Made by a program: the position numbers and the translations under genes. A stretch of DNA of 64,000 nucleotides, from the NCBI RefSeq assembly GCF_031954525.1, contig NZ_CP134867.1, positions 4,774,001-4,838,000 on the forward strand, in the 5' to 3' direction. Positions within the stretch are counted from its first letter, which is position 1; every line of letters starts with the position of its first letter. The notes under the pieces are model-generated. The model was given only the letters and a program-made list of their open reading frames with translations, did not search any database and was not told the origin of the DNA. This document shows positions 20,127-31,231 of this stretch, piece after piece. Source of the stretch: Dyella sp. BiH032 (GTDB taxonomy: Bacteria; Pseudomonadota; Gammaproteobacteria; Xanthomonadales; Rhodanobacteraceae).

Positions 20127-20585
20127 GTGGCGAAGATCCTGGTCCTGCATGGGCCCAACCTCAATCTGCTGGGTGCGCGCGAGCCCGACATCTACGGCCG
20201 CACCACCCTGGCCGACATCAATGCCGCGCTGGCGGCCCGCGCGCAGGCCGCCGGCCATCACCTGGCCTGGTTCCAGCACAACGCGGAACACGAGCTGGTC
20301 AACCGCATCCACCAGGCCCGCGACGAAGAGGTGGCGGCGATCCTGTTCAACCCCGGCGCCTTCACCCACACCAGCATCGCCCTGCGCGACGCGCTGGCGG
20401 CGGTGGCGATCCCGTTCGTAGAGGTGCACTTGTCCAACGTGCATGCCCGCGAACCGTTCCGCCGCCACTCCTACCTGGCCGACATCGCCGTGGGCGTGAT
20501 CTGCGGCTTCGGCGCGGACAGCTACCGGCTGGCCCTGGAAGCGACGATCGCCCGCCTGGAACGGCCAGCGCCAGGCTTGCCCTGA
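20127..20585 (+). CDS. aroQ: type II 3-dehydroquinate dehydratase
   Basis: A 152-residue AroQ. It dehydrates 3-dehydroquinate in the shikimate pathway as a dodecamer. The signature [33 protein letters not shown] and [17 protein letters not shown] contain the active-site Tyr, His and Arg. I chose GTG at 20127 because GAAGG lies 7 nt before it and the protein then starts [11 protein letters not shown] at the family position; an ATG 22 codons upstream lacks a site. Directly upstream of accB, the usual gammaproteobacterial order. Confidence 0.97.
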   Translation: MAKILVLHGPNLNLLGAREPDIYGRTTLADINAALAARAQAAGHHLAWFQHNAEHELVNRIHQARDEEVAAILFNPGAFTHTSIALRDALAAVAIPFVEVHLSNVHAREPFRRHSYLADIAVGVICGFGADSYRLALEATIARLERPAPGLP

Positions 20586-20647
20586 GCGGCGCGCCCCGAA
20601 TTTCCCTTCCTGCCGCTGCGGCGGCACCAACGAAAAGGTTTTGACCG

Positions 20648-21106
20648 ATGGACCTGCGCAAGATCAAGAAACTGATCGACCTGCTCGAGGAATCCAACCT
20701 CGCCGAGCTCGAGATCAAGGAAGGCGAGGAAGTGGTGCGTCTGTCGCGTGTGCCCAAGGGCGGCGTGACGGTCGCCGCCGCGCCCGTCGCGGTGCAGGCC
20801 GCCCCCGCTCCGGTCGCGGCGCCCGCTCCTGCGCCCGCCGCCGAGGTCGCTCCGGCCAACGCGCTGCCGGCCGGCCACGTGGTGAAGGCGCCGATGGTCG
20901 GCACGTTCTACGCCTCGGCCAGCCCGGGCGCCGCCGCGTTCGTCAAGGTCGGCCAGCAGGTCAAGGCCGGCGAGACGCTGGGCATCATCGAGGCAATGAA
21001 GATGTTCAACCAGATCGAAGCCGACGTGGCCGGCACCGTCCAGGCCATCCTGGTCGAGAACGGCCAGCCGGTGGAATTCGACCAGCCCATGTTCGTGATC
21101 GCCTGA
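20648..21106 (+). CDS. accB: biotin carboxyl carrier protein of acetyl-CoA carboxylase
   Basis: A 152-residue AccB. It carries biotin on the lysine of EAMKM (Lys near 118), between the carboxylase AccC and the transferase AccAD. N-terminal [18 protein letters not shown], then an Ala/Pro-rich linker (about 40-75), then the biotinyl domain (about 77-152). The accB stop and the accC start are 14 nt apart, so the two are translated from one mRNA. Confidence 0.98.
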   Translation: MDLRKIKKLIDLLEESNLAELEIKEGEEVVRLSRVPKGGVTVAAAPVAVQAAPAPVAAPAPAPAAEVAPANALPAGHVVKAPMVGTFYASASPGAAAFVKVGQQVKAGETLGIIEAMKMFNQIEADVAGTVQAILVENGQPVEFDQPMFVIA

Positions 21107-21120
21107 GCGGGCTGACCACC

Positions 21121-22497
21121 ATGCCCATGCTGGAAAAAGTCGTCATCGCCAACCGCGGCGAAATCGCCCTGCGCGTGCTGCGCGCCTGCCACAGTCTCGG
21201 CATCAAGACCGTGGCGGTGCACTCCACCGCGGACCGCAACCTCAAGCACGTCGGCCTGGCCGACGAATCGATCTGCATCGGCCCGGCGCCGTCGGCCGAC
21301 AGCTATCTCAACATCCCGCGCATCATCGCCGCGGCGGAGATCAGCGACGCTCAGGCCATCCACCCGGGCTATGGCTTCCTCTCCGAGCGCGCCGATTTCG
21401 CCGAGCAGGTGGAGCAGTCCGGCTTCATCTTCATCGGCCCCACCGCCGAGGTGATCCGGTTGATGGGCGACAAGGTAGAGGCGATCCGCGCCATGAAGGC
21501 CGCGGGCGTGCCCTGCGTGCCCGGCTCCGGCGGTCCGCTCGGCGACGACGTGGATGAGAACATCCGCATCGCGCGCGACATCGGCTATCCGGTGATCATC
21601 AAGGCCGCCGGCGGCGGCGGCGGTCGCGGCATGCGCGTGGTGCGCACCGAGGCGCACCTGGCCAACGCCATCACCATGACCAAGCAGGAGGCCAAGGCGG
21701 CCTTCGGCAACGATCAGGTGTACATGGAGAAGTTCCTGGAGAACCCGCGTCACGTGGAGATCCAGGTGCTCGCCGACGGCCAGGGCCACGCCATCCATCT
21801 GGGCGAACGCGACTGCTCCATGCAGCGCCGTCACCAGAAGGTGGTGGAAGAGGCGCCCGCGCCGGGCATCACGCCGGAACTGCGCGCGCAGATCGGCAAG
21901 GTCTGCGTGGACGCCTGCTTGCGCATCGGCTATCGCGGCGCGGGCACGTTCGAGTTCCTGTTCGAGAACGGCCGCTTCTACTTCATCGAGATGAACACCC
22001 GCATCCAGGTGGAGCATCCGGTGACCGAGCTGATCACCGGCATCGACCTGGTGCGCGAGCAGCTGCTGATCGCCGGCGGGGAGAAGCTGTCGATCCGCCA
22101 GGAAGACATCAAGATCCACGGCCACGCGATCGAGTGCCGCATCAACGCCGAAGACCCGGACAACTTCCTGCCTTCGCCGGGCACGGTGAAGCGCTTCGAA
22201 GCCCCGGGCGGTCCCGGTGTGCGCGTCGACACGCACCTGTACGACGGCTACCGCATCCCGCCGAACTACGATTCGATGATCGGCAAGCTGATCGTGCACG
22301 GCCCCGACCGCGAGACCGCCATCGCGCGCATGCGCCTGGCTCTGGCGGAGACCGTGATCGAAGGCGTCAAGTGCAACATTCCGCTGCAGCAGCGCATCAT
22401 GGCCGACGTCGGCTTCCAGCAGGGTGGACAGAACATCCACTACCTGGAAAAGCGCATGGCGGAACAGAAAGACCAGCAGCACCCGCCCGCGCACTGA
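21121..22497 (+). CDS. accC: biotin carboxylase subunit of acetyl-CoA carboxylase
   Basis: A 458-residue AccC, ATP-grasp biotin carboxylase. Very close to the E. coli enzyme: [34 protein letters not shown], the Gly-rich [12 protein letters not shown] loop, [19 protein letters not shown], and [18 protein letters not shown]. The start could instead be the ATG two codons later, which is closer to the usual MLDKIV start. Operon with accB; makes malonyl-CoA for fatty acid synthesis with AccA and AccD, which are encoded elsewhere. Confidence 0.98.
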   Translation: MPMLEKVVIANRGEIALRVLRACHSLGIKTVAVHSTADRNLKHVGLADESICIGPAPSADSYLNIPRIIAAAEISDAQAIHPGYGFLSERADFAEQVEQSGFIFIGPTAEVIRLMGDKVEAIRAMKAAGVPCVPGSGGPLGDDVDENIRIARDIGYPVIIKAAGGGGGRGMRVVRTEAHLANAITMTKQEAKAAFGNDQVYMEKFLENPRHVEIQVLADGQGHAIHLGERDCSMQRRHQKVVEEAPAPGITPELRAQIGKVCVDACLRIGYRGAGTFEFLFENGRFYFIEMNTRIQVEHPVTELITGIDLVREQLLIAGGEKLSIRQEDIKIHGHAIECRINAEDPDNFLPSPGTVKRFEAPGGPGVRVDTHLYDGYRIPPNYDSMIGKLIVHGPDRETAIARMRLALAETVIEGVKCNIPLQQRIMADVGFQQGGQNIHYLEKRMAEQKDQQHPPAH

Positions 22498-22622
22498 CGC
22501 CGGCGGGCTCGCATAGCGGGGCGCAGGTTCGCGGAACTTGCGCCCCGCTGCCGTTTTCGCCCATGGCGCCTGCCTATACTCGACCATCCGGCCGCGCGCG
22601 CGGCCCTACTTCGCCCGTTCCC

Positions 22623-23525
22623 ATGCCCTTCCTCGAACTGACCCTCACCCTCCGCTCCGAACAGCAGCCGCGCGCCGAAGAAGCGCTGGAGGATCTCGGC
22701 GCGCTATCCGTCACGCTGCAGGACGCCGACGCGGAAACGCCGGACGAGCAGGCGATCTTCGAGCCGGGCGTGGGCGAACTCCCGCTATGGCCGACCATCA
22801 CGCTCAACGCGCTGTTCGATGCGGACACCGACCGTCGCGGCTTGACCGAAGCACTCGGCGACCTGCTGCCGTGGCTGGAGCCGGACCAGGTGCTGTACCG
22901 CGACGTCGCCGACGAGGATTGGGAGCGCGCGTGGATGGACCAGTTCAAGCCGATGCAATTCGGCCGGCGGCTGTGGATCTATCCGTGGAACATCGAGCCG
23001 CCGCAGGACGGCGACAGCGTGGTGGTACGCCTCGATCCCGGCCTGGCCTTCGGCAGCGGCACCCACCCCACCACCGCGCTGTGCCTGGAATGGCTCGACG
23101 CACAGGACCTGAAAGGCAAGACGCTGATCGACTATGGCTGCGGCTCCGGCATCCTCGCCATCGCGGCGCTCAAGCTGGGGGCGGCGAGCGCAGTGGGCGT
23201 GGACAACGATCCGCAGGCACTGACCGCCTCGGCCGACAACGCCGAGCGCAACGAGGTCGCCGGACGACTGGCCCTGTTCCTGCCGGAGGACCTGGACGCA
23301 GAACCCGCCGAGGTCTTCATCGCGAACATCCTCGCCGGCCCGCTGGACGAGCTCGCCCCGAGCTTCGCGGCAGCGGCCAGGGCGGGCGCGCCCTTCGCCA
23401 TTTCCGGCATCCTCAAGGGCCAGGAAGGTGAGCTGCTCGAACGCTACGCCGAATGGTTCGACGAGTTGCGCGTGGATACGCGCGAGGACTGGGTGCGCAT
23501 CAGCGGACGACGCCGCGCGGACTGA
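22623..23525 (+). CDS. prmA: ribosomal protein L11 methyltransferase
   Basis: A 300-residue PrmA, which trimethylates ribosomal protein L11. MPFLELTLTL, DPGLAFGSGTHPTTALCLEWL, the SAM motif LIDYGCGSGILAIAALKLGA (about 171-190) and NILAGPL are diagnostic. It begins 126 bp after accC on the same strand. The typical accC-prmA adjacency of Xanthomonadales is preserved. Confidence 0.97.
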   Translation: MPFLELTLTLRSEQQPRAEEALEDLGALSVTLQDADAETPDEQAIFEPGVGELPLWPTITLNALFDADTDRRGLTEALGDLLPWLEPDQVLYRDVADEDWERAWMDQFKPMQFGRRLWIYPWNIEPPQDGDSVVVRLDPGLAFGSGTHPTTALCLEWLDAQDLKGKTLIDYGCGSGILAIAALKLGAASAVGVDNDPQALTASADNAERNEVAGRLALFLPEDLDAEPAEVFIANILAGPLDELAPSFAAAARAGAPFAISGILKGQEGELLERYAEWFDELRVDTREDWVRISGRRRAD

Positions 23526-23564
23526 AGGTCTGAGCCCTGACCGCGTCGGCGCGTCCGCCGCCGT

Positions 23565-24095
23565 TTACTGCGCCTTGCCGGCGTACAGCTTCTGCACGGC
23601 GCCGAGATCGTATTTGCAGCCCACCAGGTAATAGCGGCTCTTGCCGCCGGATTCGCCCGGCATGGCCACGAGTTCGCCCTCGGGCGCCTGCTTGCCGTAC
23701 ATCGGCCAGTCGGGGCCGAGGCTGTCGTCCTTCTGCAGTCCCTGCCTGGCGGCGAACGCGGCCATCTCCTCGAGCGGTTTGTCGCTCTTGATCACCAGAT
23801 AGATCTCGTTGCGCGCGTAGAAATAGACGTACGAGGAGCGCACGCCGAAGGCTTCGACCGGCTGCGCGGACTCGCGGATGAAGCCGCTGTCCAGGCCGGC
23901 TTTCTCCGGCGCCTTCAGGAAAGGCATGAAACTTTTGTCGTCGACCGCGCGATTGGCACCGGCCATGGCGCTCACGCCTTTGCAGGTGATGGCGTCCGCC
24001 ACGGCGGCGACGCGGGCGTCCGCGGCCGACGCCTGGAACGTGGCGATGCCGGCCAGGCAGGCGAGGCTGAGGCTCGCGCGTAGAAGTCGGGTCAT
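23565..24095 (-). CDS. hypothetical secreted protein
   Basis: A 176-residue protein with a signal peptide (about residues 1-24, ending QASA). The mature part contains two Cys (near 36 in AITCKGVSAM and near 162 in YLVGCKYDL), which might form a disulfide. I do not recognise a family. The start at MTRLLRASL is favoured by an AAGGA box 10 nt upstream; an upstream in-frame ATG (24116) would add seven residues without a signal-peptide fit. It is convergent with prmA and faces the start of the zinc-ribbon gene. Confidence 0.6.
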   Translation of the reverse strand: MTRLLRASLSLACLAGIATFQASAADARVAAVADAITCKGVSAMAGANRAVDDKSFMPFLKAPEKAGLDSGFIRESAQPVEAFGVRSSYVYFYARNEIYLVIKSDKPLEEMAAFAARQGLQKDDSLGPDWPMYGKQAPEGELVAMPGESGGKSRYYLVGCKYDLGAVQKLYAGKAQ

Positions 24096-24298
24096 GAGGT
24101 AGTCGTCCTTATCCATGGCACTGCGTTCTCCAGAGGCGGGCAGCACCGGAACCGCCGCCGGACGTGGACGCCGGCGGCGCGATCATACGCCAGGCGGTGA
24201 CGTCGTTCGCCGCCGCGCAAAACGCGATGGCGTTCCACATTCCGCCGCGCTTTGCGCTTACCCTTGCAGGCCGCCGCGCGAACGACTCTACTTGCCGC

Positions 24299-25090
24299 AT
24301 GTACGCCCAGTGTCCCGACTGCCTCACCGTGTTCTCGATGGACGCGGAACTGCTCGCGCAGGCGCGCGGACACGTGGTCTGCGGGCATTGCCAGGTAGAG
24401 TTCGATGCGCTGCTGAGCCTGAGCAGCCAGCTGCCGCCGGAACCGTTCCAGTACCTTCCCTCGCGCGAGAACTCCGGCCGTTTGCCCCGCGCCGACGCCG
24501 CTGTCTACCGGCCGCGGCCCGAACAGGTTTTCGCGCCGGCATCCACGCCGGCCGCGGAAAACGGAGACTTCTCCCAGCTGGTGTTCTCGCCGCGCTTCGC
24601 CCGGGAAGCCAAGTCGTCGGCGGGCCGTCGCTGGCCATGGCTGGTCGCCTGCCTGGTGCTGTTGCTGCTGTTGTGCGCGCAGCTGGCGTGGGCCAAGCGC
24701 GACGTGCTGATTGCCGACGCGACCGCCGGCTCCTGGCTGCGCCAGGCATGCACCGGGCTCGGCTGCCGCCTGCCTTTGGTCCAGGACGTGCATCGGCTGC
24801 GGCTGCTGGCGCGCGACGTGCAGGCGCACCCGTCGGTGCCGGGCGCGCTGCTGATCAGTGCCACAGTGCGCAACGACGCGAGCTTCGACCAGCCCTGGCC
24901 GGTGGTGTCGGTCACCCTCTCCGACGTGGACGGCAAGCGGATCGCCATGCGGCGCCTGCAGCCCGCCGAATACCTTGGCGATAGCGCCGCCCTGGAACGC
25001 GGCCTTGCAGCCGGCGGCAACGCCGCCCTGGTGCTGGAGGTGGAAGACCCTGGCAACAAGGCCGTGGCCTTCGAGATCGGCTTCGAGTGA
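24299..25090 (+). CDS. zinc-ribbon and DUF3426 domain membrane protein
   Basis: A 263-residue protein. An N-terminal MJ0042-type zinc ribbon has Cys 5, 8, 28 and 31 (CPDC and CGHC). A variable Pro-rich linker follows, then one membrane segment (about 112-132), then a DUF3426 domain with SATVRNDASFDQPWPVVSVT and RRLQPAEYL. The combination is common upstream of fis in this group. A GCCGCATG context starts at MYAQCPDC, the family start. Its role is unknown; the domain faces the periplasm. Confidence 0.85.
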   Translation: MYAQCPDCLTVFSMDAELLAQARGHVVCGHCQVEFDALLSLSSQLPPEPFQYLPSRENSGRLPRADAAVYRPRPEQVFAPASTPAAENGDFSQLVFSPRFAREAKSSAGRRWPWLVACLVLLLLLCAQLAWAKRDVLIADATAGSWLRQACTGLGCRLPLVQDVHRLRLLARDVQAHPSVPGALLISATVRNDASFDQPWPVVSVTLSDVDGKRIAMRRLQPAEYLGDSAALERGLAAGGNAALVLEVEDPGNKAVAFEIGFE

Positions 25091-25258
25091 AGCCCAACTC
25101 TTTCCTAAGAAACTCAGTACTTAAAATTCTCCGGTCGCGAGGGTAAACTCTCACCCCTTCGTCTGCTGCATCCGGCGTTCCATGCGAGCCGCCGCCCGCG
25201 GTACCAGCCAAAGCAACATGCGGCGACCCATGCAGTCGCTGCGAAGAACGTGAGGGAG

Positions 25259-25546
25259 ATGCCCGTGAACGCCGTCAGACTGCCTGCTGCCGAGGCCGCC
25301 AAGGAGACCTCGTCGCAGAGCGCGTTGAGCGAATGCGTTACCCGCACCGTCCGTCGCTATCTCGCCGACATCGGCGACACGGAATGCGCGGAAGGCCTGC
25401 ATGCGCTCGTCATTCGCGAAGTCGAAGGCCCGCTGCTGCGCGAAGTCCTGGCATGGCACGACGGCAACCAGAGCCGTGCCGCCGCCGCGCTCGGCATCAA
25501 TCGCGCCACCCTGCGCAAGAAGCTCGCCGTCCACGGCCTGCTCTGA
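25259..25546 (+). CDS. fis: Fis-family nucleoid protein
   Basis: A 95-residue Fis. It bends DNA and regulates rRNA and recombination. The C-terminal helix-turn-helix is WHDGNQSRAAAALGINRATL followed by RKKLAVHGLL. The start is uncertain: GTG 25250, ATG 25259 and GTG 25265 are all in frame. GAGGGAG fits best with the last, 7 nt upstream. Conserved beside the DUF3426 gene and purH. No dusB is adjacent, unlike in enterobacteria. Confidence 0.93.
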   Translation: MPVNAVRLPAAEAAKETSSQSALSECVTRTVRRYLADIGDTECAEGLHALVIREVEGPLLREVLAWHDGNQSRAAAALGINRATLRKKLAVHGLL

Positions 25547-25588
25547 CATCGCGGCGCAGGATGCGCCCGCTCCGACCGGGAAGTCGCC

Positions 25589-26038
25589 ATGTCCTCCGCA
25601 TTCATCGTCCGCCCCGCCACTGCCGCCGACCACGCGCGGATCGCCGTGGTGTGGGAAGACGCCGTGCGCGCGACGCATGACTTCCTCGCCGAGGAAGACA
25701 TCCTGTTCTTCCGCGGCTTCCTTCCCGAGATATTTGGACGTCTGGACGTCCGCGTCGCCGACCGGGGCGGCGATATCGGCGGTTTCGTCGCCACGGCCGA
25801 GCGGCATGTCGAAGCCCTGTTCGTCGCGCCGGCCCTGCACGGCCAGGGGCTGGGCCGCAAGCTGCTGGACCACGTCATCGGCGACGATCCGAGCACGGCC
25901 TGGACCGTGGACGTGAACGAGCAGAACCCCGGCGCCACCCGCTTCTACGAACGCTACGGCTTCGTGCAGGTCGGCCGCTCGGAGCTGGACGCGAGCGGAC
26001 GTCCCTTCCCGCTGCTGCATCTGGCGCTGCGCCGCTGA
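25589..26038 (+). CDS. GNAT-family N-acetyltransferase (YjaB-like)
   Basis: A 149-residue acetyltransferase with the acetyl-CoA loop [13 protein letters not shown] (about 84-96) and the C-terminal [17 protein letters not shown]. The opening [19 protein letters not shown] resembles YjaB. It lies between fis and purH on the same strand; the substrate is unknown. Confidence 0.88.
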   Translation: MSSAFIVRPATAADHARIAVVWEDAVRATHDFLAEEDILFFRGFLPEIFGRLDVRVADRGGDIGGFVATAERHVEALFVAPALHGQGLGRKLLDHVIGDDPSTAWTVDVNEQNPGATRFYERYGFVQVGRSELDASGRPFPLLHLALRR

Positions 26039-26062
26039 GCGCCTCGGCGGAACGCCTGGGTT

Positions 26063-26068
26063 TATAAT
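26063..26068 (+). promoter_or_regulatory. candidate -10 box upstream of purH
   Basis: A perfect TATAAT lies 29 bp before the purH ATG, in a locally T-rich stretch. No good -35 is seen at 16-18 bp, so it is a weak or regulated promoter if real. Purine repression by PurR is known for purH in some bacteria, but no clear PurR box was seen. Confidence 0.4.
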
Positions 26069-26096
26069 CCCGGCCTTTCCCGCAGGAACCCGCCTC

Positions 26097-27707
<1,611 letters not shown>

Positions 27708-27984
27708 ACCCTCGTCGCCGCGGTCGCGAGAAGGCCGCGGCGATGGAGCATCCAGACCGAAACACCGGCACGGTTTGATGCTGCAGCCTCCGCGGCGTGC
27801 CGGACAGCGTTTACGGATTCCTGCCGTCTAACGGCTACCGGAAAGTAATCGACGCTTCGGTCGATAGCCTGGCACGCGGCTACCGGACACGATGTCCGCC
27901 GATGCCACGCAACGCCAGCGCTGCGTTGGCGTCCGGCCTATGGACACGCTACGCACCGATCGGATGGCACAACCCTGCCGCCGA
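27708..27984. other. gene-free spacer with several short hairpins
   Basis: Between the convergent purH and the SBF-type transporter gene. It contains perfect stems GCCGCGG/CCGCGGC (27717-27741), ATCGAC/GTCGAT (27848-27865) and ACGCCA/TGGCGT (27912-27932). None has a convincing U-tract on the plus strand. I see no open frame worth keeping and no tRNA. Confidence 0.5.
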
Positions 27985-28986
27985 TCAGCGCCGTGCAGGC
28001 GCGGGCTCGCCGGCATGCACTTCCACCGGCCGCGCCGCATAGCGGCGCGCCAGCACCGCGCAGGTCATCAGCTGGATCTGGTGGAACAGCATGATCGGCA
28101 GCACGATCGCGCCCAGCGGATGGCCGGCGAACAGGACCTTGGCCATCGGCACGCCACTGGCGAGGCTCTTCTTGGAACCGCAGAACACGATGGTGATCTC
28201 GTCCGCGCGGCCGAAGCCCAGCGCGCGGGCGCCATAGCGTGTGGCCAGCAGCGCGATCGCCAGTAGCACGATGTTCACCAGCAGCAGCCCGCCGAGCACC
28301 GGCAGCGGCACCTGCTTCCACAGACCCTGCAAGACCGCCGCGCTGAAGGCGGTGTAGACCACCAGCAGGATCGAGCCCTGGTCCACGTAAGCCACCAGGC
28401 CGCGATGCTTCGCCACCCAGCCGCCGATCCAGCGCTGCGCCACCTGCCCGACCACGAAGGGCACCAGCAGCTGCAGCACGATCGCGCCGATCGCATCCCA
28501 CGACATGCCGCCCTGCCCATGCGACTCCAGCATCAAGCCCACCAATAGCGGCGTGAGGAAAATGCCCAGCAGGCTGGACGCCGACGCCGAACAGATCGCG
28601 GCGGCGACGTTGCCGCGCGCAATCGAGGTGAATGCAATGGACGACTGCACGGTGGAAGGCAGTGCGCACAGGAACAGCACGCCCAGGTAGAGATCCGGCG
28701 TCACCAGCGGCGCCAGCAACGGGCGCAGCAGCCAGCCCAGCAAGGGGAATAGCACGAAGGTGCTGGCCAGCACCGTCAGGTGCAAGCGCCAATGGGTCGC
28801 TCCGGCCACCACCGCCTCGCGCGACAGCTTGGCGCCGTGCAGGAAGAACAGCAGCGCGATGGCAAGGTCGGTCAACACCTCGAACACGTCGGCGGCTGCA
28901 CCGCGGCACGGCAAGACCGTAGCCAGGGTCACGGTGGCGACGAGCGCGCAGGTGAAACGGTCGGGCAGGAAGCGGCTCAGGGACAT
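27985..28986 (-). CDS. bile acid:sodium symporter (SBF)-like transporter
   Basis: A 333-residue membrane protein with about ten hydrophobic segments, matching the bacterial SBF-like (PF13593) group. Typical stretches are FLHGAKLSREAV, the ALPSTVQSSIAFTSIARGN motif and SLASGVPMAKVLFAG near the C-terminus. A TTG start five codons upstream is also possible. Divergent from a LysR regulator that shares its intergenic operator region, so its expression is probably under that regulator. Substrate unknown. Confidence 0.85.
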   Translation of the reverse strand: MSLSRFLPDRFTCALVATVTLATVLPCRGAAADVFEVLTDLAIALLFFLHGAKLSREAVVAGATHWRLHLTVLASTFVLFPLLGWLLRPLLAPLVTPDLYLGVLFLCALPSTVQSSIAFTSIARGNVAAAICSASASSLLGIFLTPLLVGLMLESHGQGGMSWDAIGAIVLQLLVPFVVGQVAQRWIGGWVAKHRGLVAYVDQGSILLVVYTAFSAAVLQGLWKQVPLPVLGGLLLVNIVLLAIALLATRYGARALGFGRADEITIVFCGSKKSLASGVPMAKVLFAGHPLGAIVLPIMLFHQIQLMTCAVLARRYAARPVEVHAGEPAPARR

Positions 28987-29044
28987 GGCGGCAGGGGGCA
29001 AGAGGCTGGGGGCGGCTCATTCCAGCGCCCGGCGATTGATAAAT

Positions 29045-29078
29045 CAAATCGTTTTAACTTATTCATTGATACGATTTG
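29045..29078. promoter_or_regulatory. candidate operator between SBF transporter and LysR gene
   Basis: A perfect 8-bp inverted repeat, CAAATCGT and ACGATTTG, with an 18-bp A/T-rich spacer. It fills most of the 95-bp divergent spacer and lies in locally AT-rich DNA within a GC-rich genome. The position suits binding by the LysR protein encoded to the right. Confidence 0.55.
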
Positions 29079-29081
29079 CGC

Positions 29082-30008
29082 ATGAACGTCAGCCTGCGCC
29101 AGCTCCGCGCCTTTCTCGCCGTCGCCCACGCGCGGCATTTCCGGCGGGCGGCCGAGAGCCTGCATCTCACCCAGCCGGCGGTCAGCCGCCACATCGCCGA
29201 CCTGGAGGCGGAACTGGGCGTGCGGCTGTTCGACCGCAACACGCGCGAAGTCGTCCCCACCGAAGCGGGGCGCTACCTGCAAGGCGCCGTGGAGCGGCTG
29301 CTCGATGAACTGGAAGGCGTGCTGGCCCACGTCCACACGGAAAGCGAACGGCGCAGCGGCAAGGTGCGCGTGGCCGCGGTGCCGACCTTGTCGGCCGGCC
29401 TGATGCCCCGCTGCATCGCCGCCTGCGCGCGCGACTTTCCGCAATTGACGGTGCAACTTCATGACCAGGCGCAGACGCTCGTACTCGACAGCGTCCGCAA
29501 CGGTGAGGTGGATTTCGGCCTCGCCATCGAGCCGGCGGACCGCGAATCCTTCGAGATCGAAACCATCCTGCATGACCCGTTCGTGCTCGTCTGCCGCACC
29601 GACCACCCGCTCGCCGCGCTGGCGCAGGTGCCATGGAAGAAGCTCAAGGACCAGCCGCTGGTGCTGCTGGACCAGACCTCCGGCAGCCGACGCCTGATCG
29701 ATCGGCAGCTGGCTGCGCAGCGCATCGAGGGGAATGTGGTCCAGCAGGCCGGCCATCCGTTGACCGCATTCCGCATGGTGGAAGCAGGCCTGGGCGTGAG
29801 CGTCACGCCGCGGTTGTCGTTGCCCGCACCCGGCGCGCTGGTGACGCGGCCTCTCACGCCGACGGCAGAGCGTGCCGTCACGCTGATCCGTCGCCGGCAC
29901 CGTTCGCTGTCGCCCACGGCGCAGCTGGTGTGGAACAGCATCCGCGACACCGCCGCCGCGTGGGCGAACACGGATACAGCGAAACGTAGAACGATCACGC
30001 CGCGTTGA
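29082..30008 (+). CDS. LysR-family transcriptional regulator
   Basis: A 308-residue LysR regulator. The N-terminal winged helix reads LRQLRAFLAVAHARHFRRAA, then LHLTQPAVSRHIADLEAELG. The remainder is a periplasmic-binding-protein-like effector domain with VRVAAVPTLSAGLMPRCI and FRMVEAGLGVSVTPRL. Divergent from the SBF transporter gene, which is the likely target. ATG at 29082 is the normal family start. Confidence 0.93.
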   Translation: MNVSLRQLRAFLAVAHARHFRRAAESLHLTQPAVSRHIADLEAELGVRLFDRNTREVVPTEAGRYLQGAVERLLDELEGVLAHVHTESERRSGKVRVAAVPTLSAGLMPRCIAACARDFPQLTVQLHDQAQTLVLDSVRNGEVDFGLAIEPADRESFEIETILHDPFVLVCRTDHPLAALAQVPWKKLKDQPLVLLDQTSGSRRLIDRQLAAQRIEGNVVQQAGHPLTAFRMVEAGLGVSVTPRLSLPAPGALVTRPLTPTAERAVTLIRRRHRSLSPTAQLVWNSIRDTAAAWANTDTAKRRTITPR

Positions 30009-30051
30009 ACCGCGCGCGCCTAGCGTGGAGCGGCTACGCAGGAGACCCGCC

Positions 30052-30756
30052 ATGCGCTATCAGCTCTACTACTGGACCGGCATCCAGGGACGCGGCGAAT
30101 TCGTGCGCCTCGCGCTGGAGGACGCCGACGCCGATTACGTGGACGTGGCCCGCGAGGAGGGCGATGAAGCGATCATGCCGTTCCTGCGCGGCGAGCGGCC
30201 CGGCGCGCGGCCGTTCGCTCCGCCGTTCCTGAAAGCCGGGCGCCTGGTGATCGCGCAGACCGCGGAAATCCTGCACTACCTCGGCCCGCGCCATGGCCTG
30301 GTGCCGAAGAGCGAGGCGGCGCGGCTGTACGCGCATCAGCTGCAGCTCACGCTCTCGGACCTGGTGGTCGAAGCGCACGACACGCATCATCCGATCGCCA
30401 GCGGCCTTTACTACGAAGACCAGCGCCCTGCCGCTAGACAGCGCGCGGAAGATTTCCGCAAGACGCGCATTCCCAAGTTCCTCGGCTACTTCGAGGACGT
30501 GCTCGACAAGGCCGGCGGCCGCCACGCGCTGGGCCGGCATTCGTACATCGACCTCTCGCTTTTCCAGGTGATGAGCGGACTTTCCTACGCCTTCCCGAAG
30601 GCGATGAAGCGCATGCGCAGGAAACTGCCCCGCTTGAACGCACTTGCCGACCGGGTGGCCGGGCGGCCGCGGCTGGCCGCCTACCTGGCATCGCCGCGGC
30701 GCATCCCGTTCAACGAGATGGGCATCTTCCGGCATTACCCTGAGCTGGACGACTGA
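30052..30756 (+). CDS. glutathione S-transferase family protein
   Basis: A 234-residue GST with the sigma/alpha-like opening YQLYYWTGIQGRGEFVRLAL, the active-site Tyr near 6, and QTAEILHYLG. The helical half has YIDLSLFQVMSGLSYAFPKA. The ATG has GGAGA 6 nt upstream. Stress detoxification is likely; the substrate is not known. It follows the LysR gene by 43 bp on the same strand. Confidence 0.88.
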   Translation: MRYQLYYWTGIQGRGEFVRLALEDADADYVDVAREEGDEAIMPFLRGERPGARPFAPPFLKAGRLVIAQTAEILHYLGPRHGLVPKSEAARLYAHQLQLTLSDLVVEAHDTHHPIASGLYYEDQRPAARQRAEDFRKTRIPKFLGYFEDVLDKAGGRHALGRHSYIDLSLFQVMSGLSYAFPKAMKRMRRKLPRLNALADRVAGRPRLAAYLASPRRIPFNEMGIFRHYPELDD

Positions 30757-30786
30757 ATCAGAGCACGCTCAACCAGAGCACGCTTT

Positions 30787-31218
30787 TCAAAACACCGCGA
30801 TCACGATCGCGCCGGCCAGGATCAACGCGCCGCCCACCAGCGTCGGCCACGCCGGGCGCTCGCCGAGCACCGCGATGCCCAGCAGGATCACCATCGCCAC
30901 GCTGAGCTTGTCGATCGGCGCCACCTTGCTCAGCGGCCCCAGCTGCAGCGCGCGGTAGTAGCAGAGCCACGAAAGGCCCGTGGCGATTCCCGACAACACC
31001 AGGAACAGCCACGCTTGCGACGACAGGTTCGCCGGCCGCGCCCATTCGCCACGCAGGCTGAGGATGCCGGCGGTCACCAGCAGGATGACGATGGTGCGGA
31101 TGAATGTGGCGAGATTGGAATTGATGCCCGCCACACCGATCTTGCCGAACAGCGCGGTGAGCGCGGCGAAGAACGCCGAGCCGAGTGCGAACAGCAGCCA
31201 GCTCTCGCGCGGGTTCAT
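30787..31218 (-). CDS. short EamA-family (half-size DMT) membrane protein
   Basis: A 143-residue protein with five hydrophobic segments and one EamA repeat, about half the usual transporter length. Examples are GSAFFAALTALFGKIGVAGI and the GPLSKVAPIDKLSVAMVI motif. Such short members are complete proteins, so it is not a truncation. It may work as a homodimer. The stop lies 30 bp from the GST stop (convergent) and its ATG lies close to the DUF2782 gene. Confidence 0.85.
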   Translation of the reverse strand: MNPRESWLLFALGSAFFAALTALFGKIGVAGINSNLATFIRTIVILLVTAGILSLRGEWARPANLSSQAWLFLVLSGIATGLSWLCYYRALQLGPLSKVAPIDKLSVAMVILLGIAVLGERPAWPTLVGGALILAGAIVIAVF

Positions 31219-31231
31219 GGCGTGCGCCGGC

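Noticed and set aside
30787..31218. Short EamA gene as a truncated pseudogene
   Set aside because: Five-segment half-size EamA proteins are a known complete form, and both ends look normal.
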